From: an uncultured Paracoccaceae bacterium
GTDB taxonomy: Bacteria; Pseudomonadota; Alphaproteobacteria; Rhodobacterales; Rhodobacteraceae
Direction: 5' to 3'
Assembly (NCBI GenBank): GCA_937916485.1
Contig: CALFSV010000360.1
Location: 1-51,561 of the forward strand
Length of the DNA: 51,561 bases
Shown one piece after another: positions 1-8,778 of this stretch (positions are counted from its first letter, which is position 1; each line of letters begins with the position of its first letter). Below the pieces are notes generated by a model, which was given only the letters and a program-made list of their open reading frames with translations, had not been told where the DNA came from and did no database searches. The translations under genes and the position numbers were made by a program.

Positions 1-39
1 GGCTCAGGTAGCTGGCTCAGGTAGCTGGCTCAGGCGGCC
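1..39. repeat. 13-bp tandem repeat, about three units
   Basis: The unit GGCTCAGGTAGCT occurs twice in tandem, followed by a third degenerate unit that begins GGCTCAGG. The third unit contains the stop codon of the neighbouring minus-strand lipoprotein gene (TCA at 30-32 on the plus strand). The array runs off the left window edge, so its full copy number is unknown. Confidence 0.7.
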
Positions 40-509
40 CCACCCGCATAGACCGTCAGCTCTTGAATGGCGGTCAACGGAACCTCCAAAAGGCGCATGG
101 CGGGCAGGCTGATCTGGCTGCCCGACCCCGGCTCCCCGCCCGAGGGACGCAGTTCCAGCGACACCGACTTACCCGTGGCGGTGACCTCAACCCGGCCAAG
201 GGTCACCTCGCTGACCAAAGGCGTTTCGATCCAGATCCCCGGATCGGCAGGCGACCCAAGGGTGGCCAGCGTCGTGCCAAGGCGCTGCTCGCCCGAAGTG
301 GCCGGCGCGGCAAGGGCAACGGCGCGGTCTTCGGCGCTAGTGGTGTCGAACTCATCCGCCGTGCGGGCATCGGCGGGCGGTGGCGGTGGCGGCGGCAAGA
401 GCACGACCGGCTCAGCCTCGACGGTCTCTGCCGGGGGAAACTGGGCGTTGAGGTCGGCCTGCGTGCAGGCTGACAAGGACAGGGCGCCGATCAGAATCAA
501 AACTCTCAT
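30..509 (-). CDS. small proline-rich lipoprotein, unknown function
   Basis: A 159-residue protein with a signal peptide ending in a lipobox-like LSLSAC (Cys15 would be lipidated), followed by a proline run (about residues 39-46) and an Ala/Asp-rich linker. The second half (about residues 70-155) looks like a compact beta-rich domain but I recognise no motif. It should be anchored in the inner or outer membrane facing the periplasm. It is transcribed divergently from moaA, with 95 bp between the two starts, and nothing indicates a role in molybdopterin synthesis. Similar small lipoproteins in roseobacters are sometimes labelled 'D-galactarate dehydratase', which this protein does not resemble mechanistically. 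Function unknown. Confidence 0.75.
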   Translation of the reverse strand: MRVLILIGALSLSACTQADLNAQFPPAETVEAEPVVLLPPPPPPPADARTADEFDTTSAEDRAVALAAPATSGEQRLGTTLATLGSPADPGIWIETPLVSEVTLGRVEVTATGKSVSLELRPSGGEPGSGSQISLPAMRLLEVPLTAIQELTVYAGGAA

Positions 510-604
510 CCCCCAAGGCTAGGCGGCGCAACGTCCCCTTGGCAACTCTGCCCATTGTGCATTGCCCGCTTGCACGCCCCAGCCCCCGCACATAGGTTCG
601 CGCC

Positions 605-1606
605 ATGACAGAGCTGATAGACCCCTTTGACCGCGCGATCCGCTACCTTCGGGTCTCGGTCACCGACCGCTGCGATTTTCGCTGCGTCTATTGCATGTCC
701 GAAAACATGACCTTCTTGCCCAAGAAAGAGCTTCTGACGCTCGAAGAGCTGGATCGCCTCTGTTCAAACTTTATCCGCCTTGGCGTTGAAAAGCTGAGGA
801 TCACCGGCGGGGAACCGCTGGTCCGGCGCGACATCATGACCTTTTTCCGCGCCATGTCCCGGCATCTGGACAGCGGCGCGCTCAAGGAACTGACCGTCAC
901 GACCAACGGCAGCCAGCTTGAGAAATTCGCGGCCGACCTCTTCGCAGCAGGCGTGCGCCGGATCAACGTGTCCCTTGATACGCTGGATGAGGCCAAGTTT
1001 GCCCAGATCACCCGCTGGGGCCGCCTGCCCCAGGTCCTGCGCGGCATCGATGCAGCCCAGGCCGCAGGGCTACGGGTCAAGATAAACGCCGTCGCCCTCA
1101 AAGGCTTTAACGAGGACGAGTTGTTCACCCTGACCGACTGGTGCGCCGAGCGGGACATGGATCTGACCTTTATCGAGGTCATGCCGATGGGCGACCTGGG
1201 GAACGAAGACCGGCTTGATCAATACTGGTCGCTCAAGGATCTGCGCGCCCGTCTGGCCGAGCGGCATGATCTGACCGATTTGGCCGAACGGTCCGGCGGT
1301 CCGGCCCGCTATGTCCGGGTGAATGACACTGGGGCGAAGATCGGCTTTATCACGCCGCTGAGCCATAATTTCTGCGAAAGCTGCAACCGGGTGCGCGTCA
1401 CCTGTACCGGCGAGATTTATACATGCCTTGGTCAGGAAGGGCATTCCGACCTGCGCGGTCCGCTTCGGGCCACGGCCGAGGACGCCCCGCTTGAGGCGGC
1501 GATCCGGACTGCCATCGGGCTGAAACCCAAGGGGCACGACTTTGACTATTCACGCCAGACCGTCGACGGCCAGATCAGCCGACACATGAGCCATACCGGC
1601 GGCTAG
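605..1606 (+). CDS. moaA: GTP 3',8-cyclase MoaA (molybdenum cofactor biosynthesis)
   Basis: Radical SAM enzyme catalysing the first step of molybdopterin synthesis, conversion of GTP to 3',8-cyclo-7,8-dihydro-GTP. The N-terminal cluster motif is visible as Cys23, Cys27 and Cys30 in [11 protein letters not shown]. The SAM-contact motif ITGGEPLVR follows, and a second cysteine set ([12 protein letters not shown]...C) near residues 258-276 binds the GTP-side cluster. The protein ends in the conserved Gly-Gly tail needed for catalysis, so the gene is complete at 333 residues, the usual length. The waaA start lies 4 bp beyond the stop, so the two are likely co-transcribed although functionally unrelated. 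No moaC, moaB or moeA lies nearby. Confidence 0.96.
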   Translation: MTELIDPFDRAIRYLRVSVTDRCDFRCVYCMSENMTFLPKKELLTLEELDRLCSNFIRLGVEKLRITGGEPLVRRDIMTFFRAMSRHLDSGALKELTVTTNGSQLEKFAADLFAAGVRRINVSLDTLDEAKFAQITRWGRLPQVLRGIDAAQAAGLRVKINAVALKGFNEDELFTLTDWCAERDMDLTFIEVMPMGDLGNEDRLDQYWSLKDLRARLAERHDLTDLAERSGGPARYVRVNDTGAKIGFITPLSHNFCESCNRVRVTCTGEIYTCLGQEGHSDLRGPLRATAEDAPLEAAIRTAIGLKPKGHDFDYSRQTVDGQISRHMSHTGG

Positions 1607-1610
1607 GCCG

Positions 1611-2915
1611 ATGGCATCCTCCGCTCCGTCTTCGCCCGCGACCCTTGTCCTGTCGGCCTATGCCGCGCTGGCCAACCTGTCAGTGCCCTTGCTGGCGCGA
1701 CGTATCGTGGCCCGGTTGACGGATCAGGGGATCAGCCCCAAACGGGCCGCCGAACGGATGGGCCGGGCAACCCTGCCCCGTCCCGAAGGTCGGCTTGTCT
1801 GGTTCCATGCGGCCAGCGTCGGGGAAAGCCTGTCGATCCTGCCGCTTTTGACCATGATGCAAGCGGCCCGCCCCGATCTGCGGATTCTGTTGACCAGCGG
1901 CACCGCCAGTTCGGCCCAGATCATGGCCGACCGCCTGCCAAACGGGGCGCTGCATCAGTTCGCCCCCCTCGACAGCAGGGCAGTCCTGGACCGGTTCCTG
2001 TCGCATTGGAAGCCGGACCTCGCGGTGCTGGTGGAAAGCGAGCTTTGGCCCCAGATGATCTGCCGCACAGACGACAAGGGCATTCCCCTCGTTCTGCTCA
2101 ATGCCCGCCTGTCGCGGGGGTCCTTGCGCAACTGGGCCAGGTTTGGGCGGACGGCACAGGCCCTGTTCGGCCGTTTTCGCCTGATCGTAACCCAGACCGA
2201 GGAAACTGCACAGGCCCTGGGCAAGCTGACCGGCCAGCAGGACAGGATCCGAACCGGCGGCAACATGAAGGCCGCCGCCCCGCCGCCCCCTGCCGACGCA
2301 ACGGCGCTTGCGGACCTTCGACACAGCCTTGGCGCCGCACCCTGCTGGCTGGCCGCCTCCACCCACCCGGGCGAAGAGGCGCTGATCCTAGAGGCACACA
2401 AGCGGCTCTTGGCAAACTGGCCCGACCTGAGGCTGATCCTTGTGCCCCGACACCCCGAGCGGGCCGACAAGGTGGCCGGGATGATTGTGGACGCAGGGCT
2501 TGGCCTGACCCGGCGGTCCCTTGGGCAGGGCCCGACCGATCAGGTCTATCTGGCCGATACCTTGGGCGAAATGGGGCTATGGCTGCGGCTGGCCCCAATC
2601 ACCTTCATGGGCGGCTCTCTGACCCCAAACGGCGGGCATAACCCATGGGAAGGGGCGGCACTCGGCACCGCCCTTCTGACCGGGCCCTATGTCGAGAACG
2701 CCGCCGCCGACTATGCCAGCCTGTCGGCTGCCAATGCTGTGATGACGGTCACGGACATGACGCTTGGCCCTACACTCCACGATCTGCTCCGGCACCCCGA
2801 CCGGGCGCGCACCCTTGGCCAGAACGCGCAAAAGGCGCAAAGCGCCAATGGAACCGCCCTCGGGGTCACGGCGCAAAGCCTCCTGTCCCTTCTGCTCGCA
2901 AAGGACAGCCCATGA
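1611..2915 (+). CDS. waaA: 3-deoxy-D-manno-octulosonic acid (Kdo) transferase
   Basis: GT30 family enzyme that transfers Kdo from CMP-Kdo to the lipid A precursor at the cytoplasmic face of the inner membrane. It is 434 residues, normal for the family. The N-terminal stretch is hydrophobic (membrane association), and the catalytic-base region HAASVGES places Glu72 where WaaA enzymes have their conserved Glu. ESELWP (about 141-146) and the C-terminal GGHNPWEGAALGTALLTGP segment are family signatures. The stop codon overlaps the next start as ATGA, indicating translational coupling to the downstream glycosyltransferase and a shared role in LPS core assembly. Confidence 0.95.
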   Translation: MASSAPSSPATLVLSAYAALANLSVPLLARRIVARLTDQGISPKRAAERMGRATLPRPEGRLVWFHAASVGESLSILPLLTMMQAARPDLRILLTSGTASSAQIMADRLPNGALHQFAPLDSRAVLDRFLSHWKPDLAVLVESELWPQMICRTDDKGIPLVLLNARLSRGSLRNWARFGRTAQALFGRFRLIVTQTEETAQALGKLTGQQDRIRTGGNMKAAAPPPPADATALADLRHSLGAAPCWLAASTHPGEEALILEAHKRLLANWPDLRLILVPRHPERADKVAGMIVDAGLGLTRRSLGQGPTDQVYLADTLGEMGLWLRLAPITFMGGSLTPNGGHNPWEGAALGTALLTGPYVENAAADYASLSAANAVMTVTDMTLGPTLHDLLRHPDRARTLGQNAQKAQSANGTALGVTAQSLLSLLLAKDSP

Positions 2916-3973
2916 CCTATCGCAACCCCGCACAGATCTCTGTGATCGCCCCCAACCTCAAAAAGCGCTACTCGGGCGTCACATCGACCGTGGTCCGGCT
3001 GGTGCCGCTTCAGGCCCGGCAGATCGCGATTGCCTCGGTCGGGCCGGTTCTGCCGGCCGACGTACCTCAGATCCGGCTGCGCGACCTTGTGACGATGGGG
3101 CGATCCGGCCCTGACGGCCCGCGGGTCTGGCACGCAAGGCGGAACACCGAAATGCTGGCCGGGATCGTGCTCAAGAAGGTCTTGCGCAAACGCTTGCGGC
3201 TGATGTTCACATCCGCCGCTCAACGGCAGCACAGCGGCTACACCAAATGGCTCATCGGCCAGATGGACAGGCTCGTCGCCACCTCCGCCCGGTCAGCCAG
3301 TTTCCTCGACCATCCCGCGCAGGTCATCCACCACGGCATCGATACCGACCATTTCGCCCCAAGCGATGACCGGGCCGCCCTGCGCCGCTCCCTCGGGCTG
3401 GACCCCGACGCCATCCTGCTGGGCTGCTTCGGGCGGATCCGGCCCTCCAAGGGGACGGACCTCTTCGTCGAGGCGATGTGCCGCATCCTGCCCGATCATC
3501 CCAAGGCACAGGGGATCGTCATGGGGGGCGTCACGGACAAATTCGGGTCCTTCGCTCAAACGCTCAAAGACAGGATCGCGGACGCCGGCCTGACCGACCG
3601 GCTCAGGATCCTGCCCGAGGACAAGGGCTGGACCATCGCCCCATGGTTCCAGGCGATAGACCTTTACATCGCGCCGCAACGGTCCGAAGGCTTCGGCCTC
3701 ACCCCGCTCGAGGCGATGTCCTGCGGCGTGCCCTGCATCGCCACCCGCGTCGGAGCATTCGAGGAAATCGTCCAAGACGGCGAAACCGGGCGACTGATCC
3801 CGCCCGAGGACCCCGCCGAACTGGAAGGCGCGATCCGCTCCGCCCTGCAAACCCCAAGCACACTGAAAGAATGGGCCAGCGCATGCCGCCCCCGTGCCGA
3901 AGCCCATTTCAAGATCGAACACGAGGCCGCCGCCCTCACGGCAATCTACAGGGACCTCCTGAAAGGCTCCTGA
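2912..3973 (+). CDS. GT4-family glycosyltransferase, probable LPS core
   Basis: A 353-residue GT-B glycosyltransferase. The start is the ATG overlapping the waaA stop (ATGA). The nucleotide-sugar-binding domain shows the GT4 signature RSEGFGLTPLEAMSCGVP (about residues 255-272) and the upstream GRIRPSKGTD loop. Coupling to waaA implies that it adds a sugar to the Kdo-lipid A acceptor. Rhizobial LpcC, a core mannosyltransferase of about this size, is the closest role I can suggest, but donor and acceptor cannot be read from the sequence. An in-frame open stretch continues upstream through waaA, but the overlap start is the sensible choice. Confidence 0.88.
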   Translation: MTYRNPAQISVIAPNLKKRYSGVTSTVVRLVPLQARQIAIASVGPVLPADVPQIRLRDLVTMGRSGPDGPRVWHARRNTEMLAGIVLKKVLRKRLRLMFTSAAQRQHSGYTKWLIGQMDRLVATSARSASFLDHPAQVIHHGIDTDHFAPSDDRAALRRSLGLDPDAILLGCFGRIRPSKGTDLFVEAMCRILPDHPKAQGIVMGGVTDKFGSFAQTLKDRIADAGLTDRLRILPEDKGWTIAPWFQAIDLYIAPQRSEGFGLTPLEAMSCGVPCIATRVGAFEEIVQDGETGRLIPPEDPAELEGAIRSALQTPSTLKEWASACRPRAEAHFKIEHEAAALTAIYRDLLKGS

Positions 3974-3986
3974 TCCTCATCTCGTC

Positions 3987-4035
3987 ATAAATATCCCGGG
4001 GGAGGCGCCCGCAGGGCGGCGGGGGCAGAGCCCCC
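3987..4035. repeat. GC-rich intergenic repeat with hairpin
   Basis: Between the convergent glycosyltransferase and amidohydrolase genes lies AAATATCCCGGGGGAGGC followed by GCCC-GCA-GGGC and the hairpin GGGGGC-AGA-GCCCCC (4021-4035). The first segment resembles, in inverted orientation, the element at 42134-42155. Similar elements are scattered through many Rhodobacteraceae genomes (recalled, not searched). It may terminate one or both converging genes. Confidence 0.6.
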
Positions 4036-4051
4036 AAAAGCCCCTCGCCCT

Positions 4052-5215
4052 CTATCCCACCGGCATCCGCTGTTCGACGATCTCCGCCCACCAGGAACAG
4101 CCTGCGGGGATGGCCTCGTCGTTGAAGTTGTATTCGGGATGATGAACCGGGGCGGTATCGCCGTTGCCGACAAGGATATAGGCGCCGGGCCGCTCTTCCA
4201 GCATATAGGCAAAATCCTCGCCCCCCATGATCAGCGGGGCCTCGTCGCAATGTCCGGCCACACGGGTGGCGACCTCGGCGGCGAATGCGGTCTGTTCGGG
4301 GGAATTGACCATCACGGGGTAGCCGGGATGATGGATCACCTCTGCCACCGCCCCATATGCCTGTGCCGTGCTTTGGGCGATGGCCGTCAGCCGCTCCATT
4401 GCATGGGTTCGCAGATCCGCATCAAGACTTCTGACCGTGCCTTTCAGGTGGACGGACGGCGGGATCACGTTGAAGGCCTTGGACGCGGTCTCAAACGACG
4501 TCACGGACACGACCAGCTGCGCCACCGGGTCCGCCGTCCGGCTGACGATGGACTGAAGCGCCACCACGATCTGGCTGCCCACCAGGGTGGGATCGATTGT
4601 TTCATGCGGCTTGGCAGCATGGCCGCCCTTGCCAGTCACAATGACCTCGAACTGGTCGGTGGCCGCGAAAAAGCTGCCCGGGCGGATGGCAAAACTGCCC
4701 AAGGGGCGACCCGGCCAGTTGTGCATCCCGTAGACCTCGTCAATCTTCCAGCGGTCCATCAGCCCATCGGCGCACATCTCATGGCCACCGCCACCACCTT
4801 CTTCGGCGGGCTGGAAGATGACCACGACCGTCCCGTCAAAGTTCCGCGTCTCGGACAGGTACTGTGCCGCGCCCAAAAGCATCGCCGTATGGCCATCATG
4901 CCCGCAGGCATGCATTTTGCCCGGCACCTTTGAGGCATAGGGAACACCCGTCGCTTCCATGATTGGCAGGGCATCCATATCCGCCCGCAGCCCGATCACC
5001 CGGCCCGAACCATTGCTCCGCCCTTTGATCACCCCCACGACGCCGGTCCGGCCGATGCCAGTCGTGACCTCGTCACAGCCAAAGGCGCGCAGCTTTTCAG
5101 CGACCATCGCGGCAGTCCGGTGGGTATCGAACATGAGCTCGGGGTTTTCGTGCAGATCACGCCGCCAGGCGGTGATCTCGGGCAAGAGTTCGGCGAAACG
5201 GTTCTTGATGGGCAT
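4052..5215 (-). CDS. M20D-family amidohydrolase (hippurate hydrolase-like)
   Basis: Zinc-dependent aminoacylase or hippuricase-type peptidase of 387 residues, cytoplasmic. Metal and catalytic motifs are intact: RADMDALP, the ACGHDGH motif, QPAEEGGGG and MGGEDFAYM. The start is the ATG at 5213-5215 because GGAGAG sits 6 nt upstream; a longer in-frame start 45 nt earlier lacks this support. It is followed on the same strand, further upstream, by the FAD oxidoreductase remnant and argE, suggesting a scavenging operon for N-acyl amino acids or peptides. The physiological substrate is unknown. Family members hydrolyse N-acetyl, N-benzoyl or indole-acetyl amino acids. Confidence 0.92.
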   Translation of the reverse strand: MPIKNRFAELLPEITAWRRDLHENPELMFDTHRTAAMVAEKLRAFGCDEVTTGIGRTGVVGVIKGRSNGSGRVIGLRADMDALPIMEATGVPYASKVPGKMHACGHDGHTAMLLGAAQYLSETRNFDGTVVVIFQPAEEGGGGGHEMCADGLMDRWKIDEVYGMHNWPGRPLGSFAIRPGSFFAATDQFEVIVTGKGGHAAKPHETIDPTLVGSQIVVALQSIVSRTADPVAQLVVSVTSFETASKAFNVIPPSVHLKGTVRSLDADLRTHAMERLTAIAQSTAQAYGAVAEVIHHPGYPVMVNSPEQTAFAAEVATRVAGHCDEAPLIMGGEDFAYMLEERPGAYILVGNGDTAPVHHPEYNFNDEAIPAGCSWWAEIVEQRMPVG

Positions 5216-5315
5216 CGGTCTCTCCGGGTGATGGGTACTGTCGTGAACCTGTCCCATCAACCGGGCGGGGGCAAGGCACTGCCCCCTTTAAACCACCCTT
5301 TGATCCACGCTTTGC

Positions 5316-6641
5316 TCAGCCTTTGCGCGCGCCAAAGCGGGACAGGCGAAAACTGCTCAGGTCATGGCCGGGATCGGTCCCGCTGGCCAGCGCCGCGGCG
5401 ATCCGGCCAAAGGCGGGTCCGATGCCAAAGCCATGACCGCTCATCCCCGTGGCGATGGTCAGGCCGGGCAAGGCCGCCACGGTGTCGACCACCGGCAGGA
5501 CATCGGGCATCAAATCGATCATTCCGCCCCAGGCGACCCGGGCCTGGGGGGCGGGCAAAGTCGGGAAGGTCTGCGCAAACATTTTCAAAAGCTTGCTCAC
5601 CAATCCCCGGCCCGGCCCGGGGTTAAGGACCCGCATCTCCTCGAATGGTGACACCGCATCCTCCGACCAGCGGCGCGGTGTGCTCCAGGCATCGGGATAG
5701 CCGCGGGGGGCGGCGGGGTAGAACCGGGTTCCCATCGGGTCGGCAAGCAGTTGCGGCAGATACTGCCGAAGGTTCCGGAAGGCATCCCGCCCCACGAACA
5801 TATCGTGGGTAAAGTCCGGCGCGATCGAGTATCCACCATCCACACGCCGCCGGAAGGCCAACCGGGAATCGACCGCGCCGCCGGCAAAGACCTCTTCCAT
5901 CGGTTCTGTCGCAACAACGGTCGCCCGGACCGACAGTTGCGGGATGTCGATCCCGTGCCGGCGCAGCAACAAGGACGACCAAGCCCCGCCCGCGACAACG
6001 ACCGCCGGGGCTGTAATCCGGCCCGCCTCTGTCACCACCCCGGCGATGCGCCCCGCCGCGATGTCGAGGCCGCGCACCGCGCACTCCTCGACAATGATCA
6101 GCCCGTCGCGCACCGCCGCACGGGCCAGGGCGGGCACCGCCAGCCAAGGCTCTGCCCGCATGTCCGAAGCGGTCCACAGCCCGCTGCGCCAGTGGGTTGC
6201 AGCAAGCGGGATCAACCCACCCACCTCGCCCGTGCTCAAGAGCCGCGAGTCGAGGTCGTAGGGCTGCGCCGTGGCCAACCAGTTTTAGTGGGCGATGGTA
6301 TGGGCGACGGTATTGGCCAGATACATCACCCCGGTCTGGCGCAGGCCAATGTCCTCGCCGATTGTCCCGGCGATTTCGCGCCATTGCTGTCCGGCCTCGA
6401 TAGCGATGGGGATCTCGGATGGGTGGCGGCCTTGCACCCTGATCCAGCCCCAGTTGCGCGACGACTGCTCGCCTGCCACCCGCCCCTTTTCGACGACAAC
6501 CGCCCGCAAGCCCGTCTTGGCCAGATGCCATCCGGCCATTACCCCGATGATCCCGCCCCCAACGACGACGACATCGGCGGACGTGGGCGGCGGGTCTGGA
6601 TAGGCGACAGGTGTCTGAGCGGAAAAGGGAAAGGGGATCAT
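5316..6641 (-). pseudogene. FAD-dependent amino-acid oxidase family (DadA-like), split by in-frame stop
   Basis: One reading frame from the ATG at 6639-6641 to the stop at 5316 is interrupted by a single TAA at 6285-6287. The first part (118 residues) carries the Rossmann motif VVVGGGIIGVMAGWHLA and the QSSRNWGW segment. The second part resumes in the same frame (NWLATAQPYDLDSRLL) and carries the rest of the DAO fold, ending with the GFGIGPAFGRIAAALASG flavin-contact motif. No bases are lost or gained. The intact product would be about 441 residues, the usual size for this family, acting as an amino-acid dehydrogenase or oxidase. The start overlaps the argE stop (ATGA). The stop could be a genuine nonsense mutation or a base-call error. 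No ribosome-binding site near 6278 supports separate translation of the second part. Confidence 0.85.
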
Positions 6642-7804
6642 GCCGAAAGACTTTCCAGCAGCCTCGCCATGAAAGCCTCGCCCGCCTCGAACTGGGCGGT
6701 GCTGATGTATTCGTCAGCCTGATGGGCCTGAGCGATGTCACCGGGACCACAGATCGCCGCAGAATAGCCGCGCTGCTGGAATTGCCCGGCCTCGGTGCCG
6801 TAACTGACCACGTGGGCACCGTTGTCGCCAGTGAGTTGCCGCAACAACCGCTCGGCAGCGCCGTCGGCCTCGGGCACCAGCGGTGGCACACCGGACCAGC
6901 GGTGGTAGCTGATCCCCGCCTCTGGGCGGACGGCCTGCATTTCGGTGTTCAGCCTGGCAACCTCGGCCTCGAACCGGGCCTGCCAGTCGGCGGGGGTTTC
7001 GCCGGGCAGAACCCGGATTTCCAGCGCCATATGGCAATCGCCTGCGGTGATGTTCTTGGCCGTTCCACCGGCAATCTTGCCGATGTGGACGGTGGTCCAG
7101 GGCGGATCAAAGGCAGCGCCTGCGGGACCCGGAACCTTGGCCCGGTTCTCGGCGTTGCAGGCGGTAGCCCATTGGATCAGCTTGGCCGCCTCCATGATCG
7201 CGCTGACACCCTGATGCATGAGGGAGGAATGCACCTCATAGCCCCTCGCATGGACATCGTAGCCGGTGCTGCCCTTGTGGCCGGTGACCACCTTCATCAT
7301 GGACGGCTCACCCACGATGACCAGATCGGCCTTGGGCAGGCCATTGGCCAGCATATGGTCGATCATCGGCGGGGCACCAAGGCACCCGACCTCTTCGTCA
7401 TAGCTGAGCGCAAGTTGCAGCGGGCGGGTCAGCTGCATGTCCTGTGCCTCAACCATCGCGGCGATGGCCAGCGCGTCAAAACCCTTCATGTCGCAGGTGC
7501 CCCGGCCATACAGCCGACCCTCCCGTTCGGTCACAGTAAAGGGGTCACTGGTCCAGTTCTGCCCCTCTACCGGTACGACATCGGTATGGCCGGACAGAAT
7601 GACCCCTCCCGGCAGATCAGGACCGACCTGGGCATAAAGGGCCGCCTTGGTTCCGTCTTCATTGGGCACCCGGACCGAGGCGATACCATGATCCGACAGG
7701 TATCCTTCGACAAAGTCGATAAGGTCAAGATTGCTGTCCCGGCTGACCGTGGGAAAGGCGACAAGGCGGTCCATCAGGTCGCGGGCGGACAGGATTTGGG
7801 GCAT
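6638..7804 (-). CDS. argE: acetylornithine deacetylase (ArgE type, M20 family)
   Basis: A 388-residue metallo-hydrolase that would cleave N-acetyl-L-ornithine to ornithine and acetate. Metal-site motifs are SGHTDVVPVEG, GRGTCDMKGF and the catalytic SYDEEVGCLG. The dimerisation region and the C-terminal GPGDIAQAHQADEYI motif are typical of ArgE. A CGGAGACC ribosome-binding site precedes the ATG at 7802-7804. It is the first gene of a three-gene minus-strand set with the FAD oxidoreductase (4-bp overlap) and the M20D hydrolase. Since many Rhodobacteraceae make ornithine via ArgJ, this copy may serve catabolism of N-acyl amino acids. That is inference from the neighbours. Confidence 0.9.
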   Translation of the reverse strand: MPQILSARDLMDRLVAFPTVSRDSNLDLIDFVEGYLSDHGIASVRVPNEDGTKAALYAQVGPDLPGGVILSGHTDVVPVEGQNWTSDPFTVTEREGRLYGRGTCDMKGFDALAIAAMVEAQDMQLTRPLQLALSYDEEVGCLGAPPMIDHMLANGLPKADLVIVGEPSMMKVVTGHKGSTGYDVHARGYEVHSSLMHQGVSAIMEAAKLIQWATACNAENRAKVPGPAGAAFDPPWTTVHIGKIAGGTAKNITAGDCHMALEIRVLPGETPADWQARFEAEVARLNTEMQAVRPEAGISYHRWSGVPPLVPEADGAAERLLRQLTGDNGAHVVSYGTEAGQFQQRGYSAAICGPGDIAQAHQADEYISTAQFEAGEAFMARLLESLSA

Positions 7805-7865
7805 GGAGGTCTCCGGCAGGACGCCCCTTTACGCTAGTGCAGCAATCCGGCGGGTGACAGCCCCT

Positions 7866-8681
7866 TTACTCGCGCCAGTACTTGGCCACCCAGGGCGTGG
7901 GCCGGATATAGTGTCGCAGATAGGTCAAGGGCGACTTGGGTCGGCCCTTGCGGAACAATCCGGCCAGATGCGCCAGCGGGGTGTTTTGTGGGATCATGTA
8001 GCCATAGCGGCCCTCGATAGCGTGATACGGCTCAAGATCGCCGGGGAAAATCACGATACGGGCGTCGGCGGGCAACCGTGGGGCCAGAACGTAGTTCAAC
8101 GGGAACGGCCAGCGGCAGTGACGCCGGAAATGGCGAATCCAGCCGTTGGGAAAGAACTTGATCCCCCCCGGGGCATTGCGGGTCACATAGCGCTGTTCAA
8201 ACCGGTAGGTGTCGGCCACGCCCTGCGGATCGGCAGCGAACTTTTCCTGCAATGGCAGCAAGGCCCCCACCGGAAAACGGAACACCGAGGTCTGGCCCAT
8301 CTTCTCAAGCGGAGTGCTTGGATTGCGCGACAGGATGACGTCGTCGGGGCCGCCCTCGCTGAAAAAGCCGTCGAGGCTGCCGGTCACCACAAGGTCAAGG
8401 TCCATGAACAGAACCGGCCCTTTGAGATTGCCAAGCGTGGGCCCCCAAAGGCGGGATTTGGGCCAGATACCCAAGGTGTTGGTCGGCCATTCAACCTCAA
8501 AATCGGGCAGATCCTCGCACAGAACCTCGGGCCGGATACCAGTCCGATTGTCGGTAAAACAGGTAAAGGTGAAGGGCGGCGTGATGTTGCGCGACACCAT
8601 TCCATAAAGCCGGTTGATATAGGTCGGCCCGTATTTGGTGCCCCAGTTGATGCAGATCACCTGCTTTGGAATATCTGGCAT
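7866..8681 (-). CDS. GT8-like conserved protein, putative glycosyltransferase
   Basis: A 271-residue protein with a GT-A-like layout. An N-terminal beta strand (VICINWGTKYG) and an acidic motif MDLDLVV (about residues 92-98) resemble the DxD metal and nucleotide-sugar site of GT8/GT24 enzymes. The C-terminal part is basic and aromatic (RHFRRHCRWPFP, KYWRE). AAGGGGCC precedes the ATG. It has no close operon partner: argE starts 61 bp downstream and DUF3422 ends about 97 bp upstream. Conserved proteins of this type occur in roseobacter genomes without an assigned substrate. I am confident that it is a gene and moderately confident of glycosyltransferase fold. Confidence 0.8.
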   Translation of the reverse strand: MPDIPKQVICINWGTKYGPTYINRLYGMVSRNITPPFTFTCFTDNRTGIRPEVLCEDLPDFEVEWPTNTLGIWPKSRLWGPTLGNLKGPVLFMDLDLVVTGSLDGFFSEGGPDDVILSRNPSTPLEKMGQTSVFRFPVGALLPLQEKFAADPQGVADTYRFEQRYVTRNAPGGIKFFPNGWIRHFRRHCRWPFPLNYVLAPRLPADARIVIFPGDLEPYHAIEGRYGYMIPQNTPLAHLAGLFRKGRPKSPLTYLRHYIRPTPWVAKYWRE

Positions 8682-8778
8682 CGGTCGGCCCCTTGATCGG
8701 TTCGGCCCCGCGATACCGCAGTTGCAGGCACAGGGAAAGGCGGCAGACGGGCAAGGTCGCCCCCGATTCCGCCTCTCC

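Noticed and set aside
6285..6287. Programmed read-through or recoding at the TAA in the FAD oxidoreductase gene
   Set aside because: TAA is not a selenocysteine or pyrrolysine codon, and no special downstream structure is apparent; mutation or a base error is simpler.
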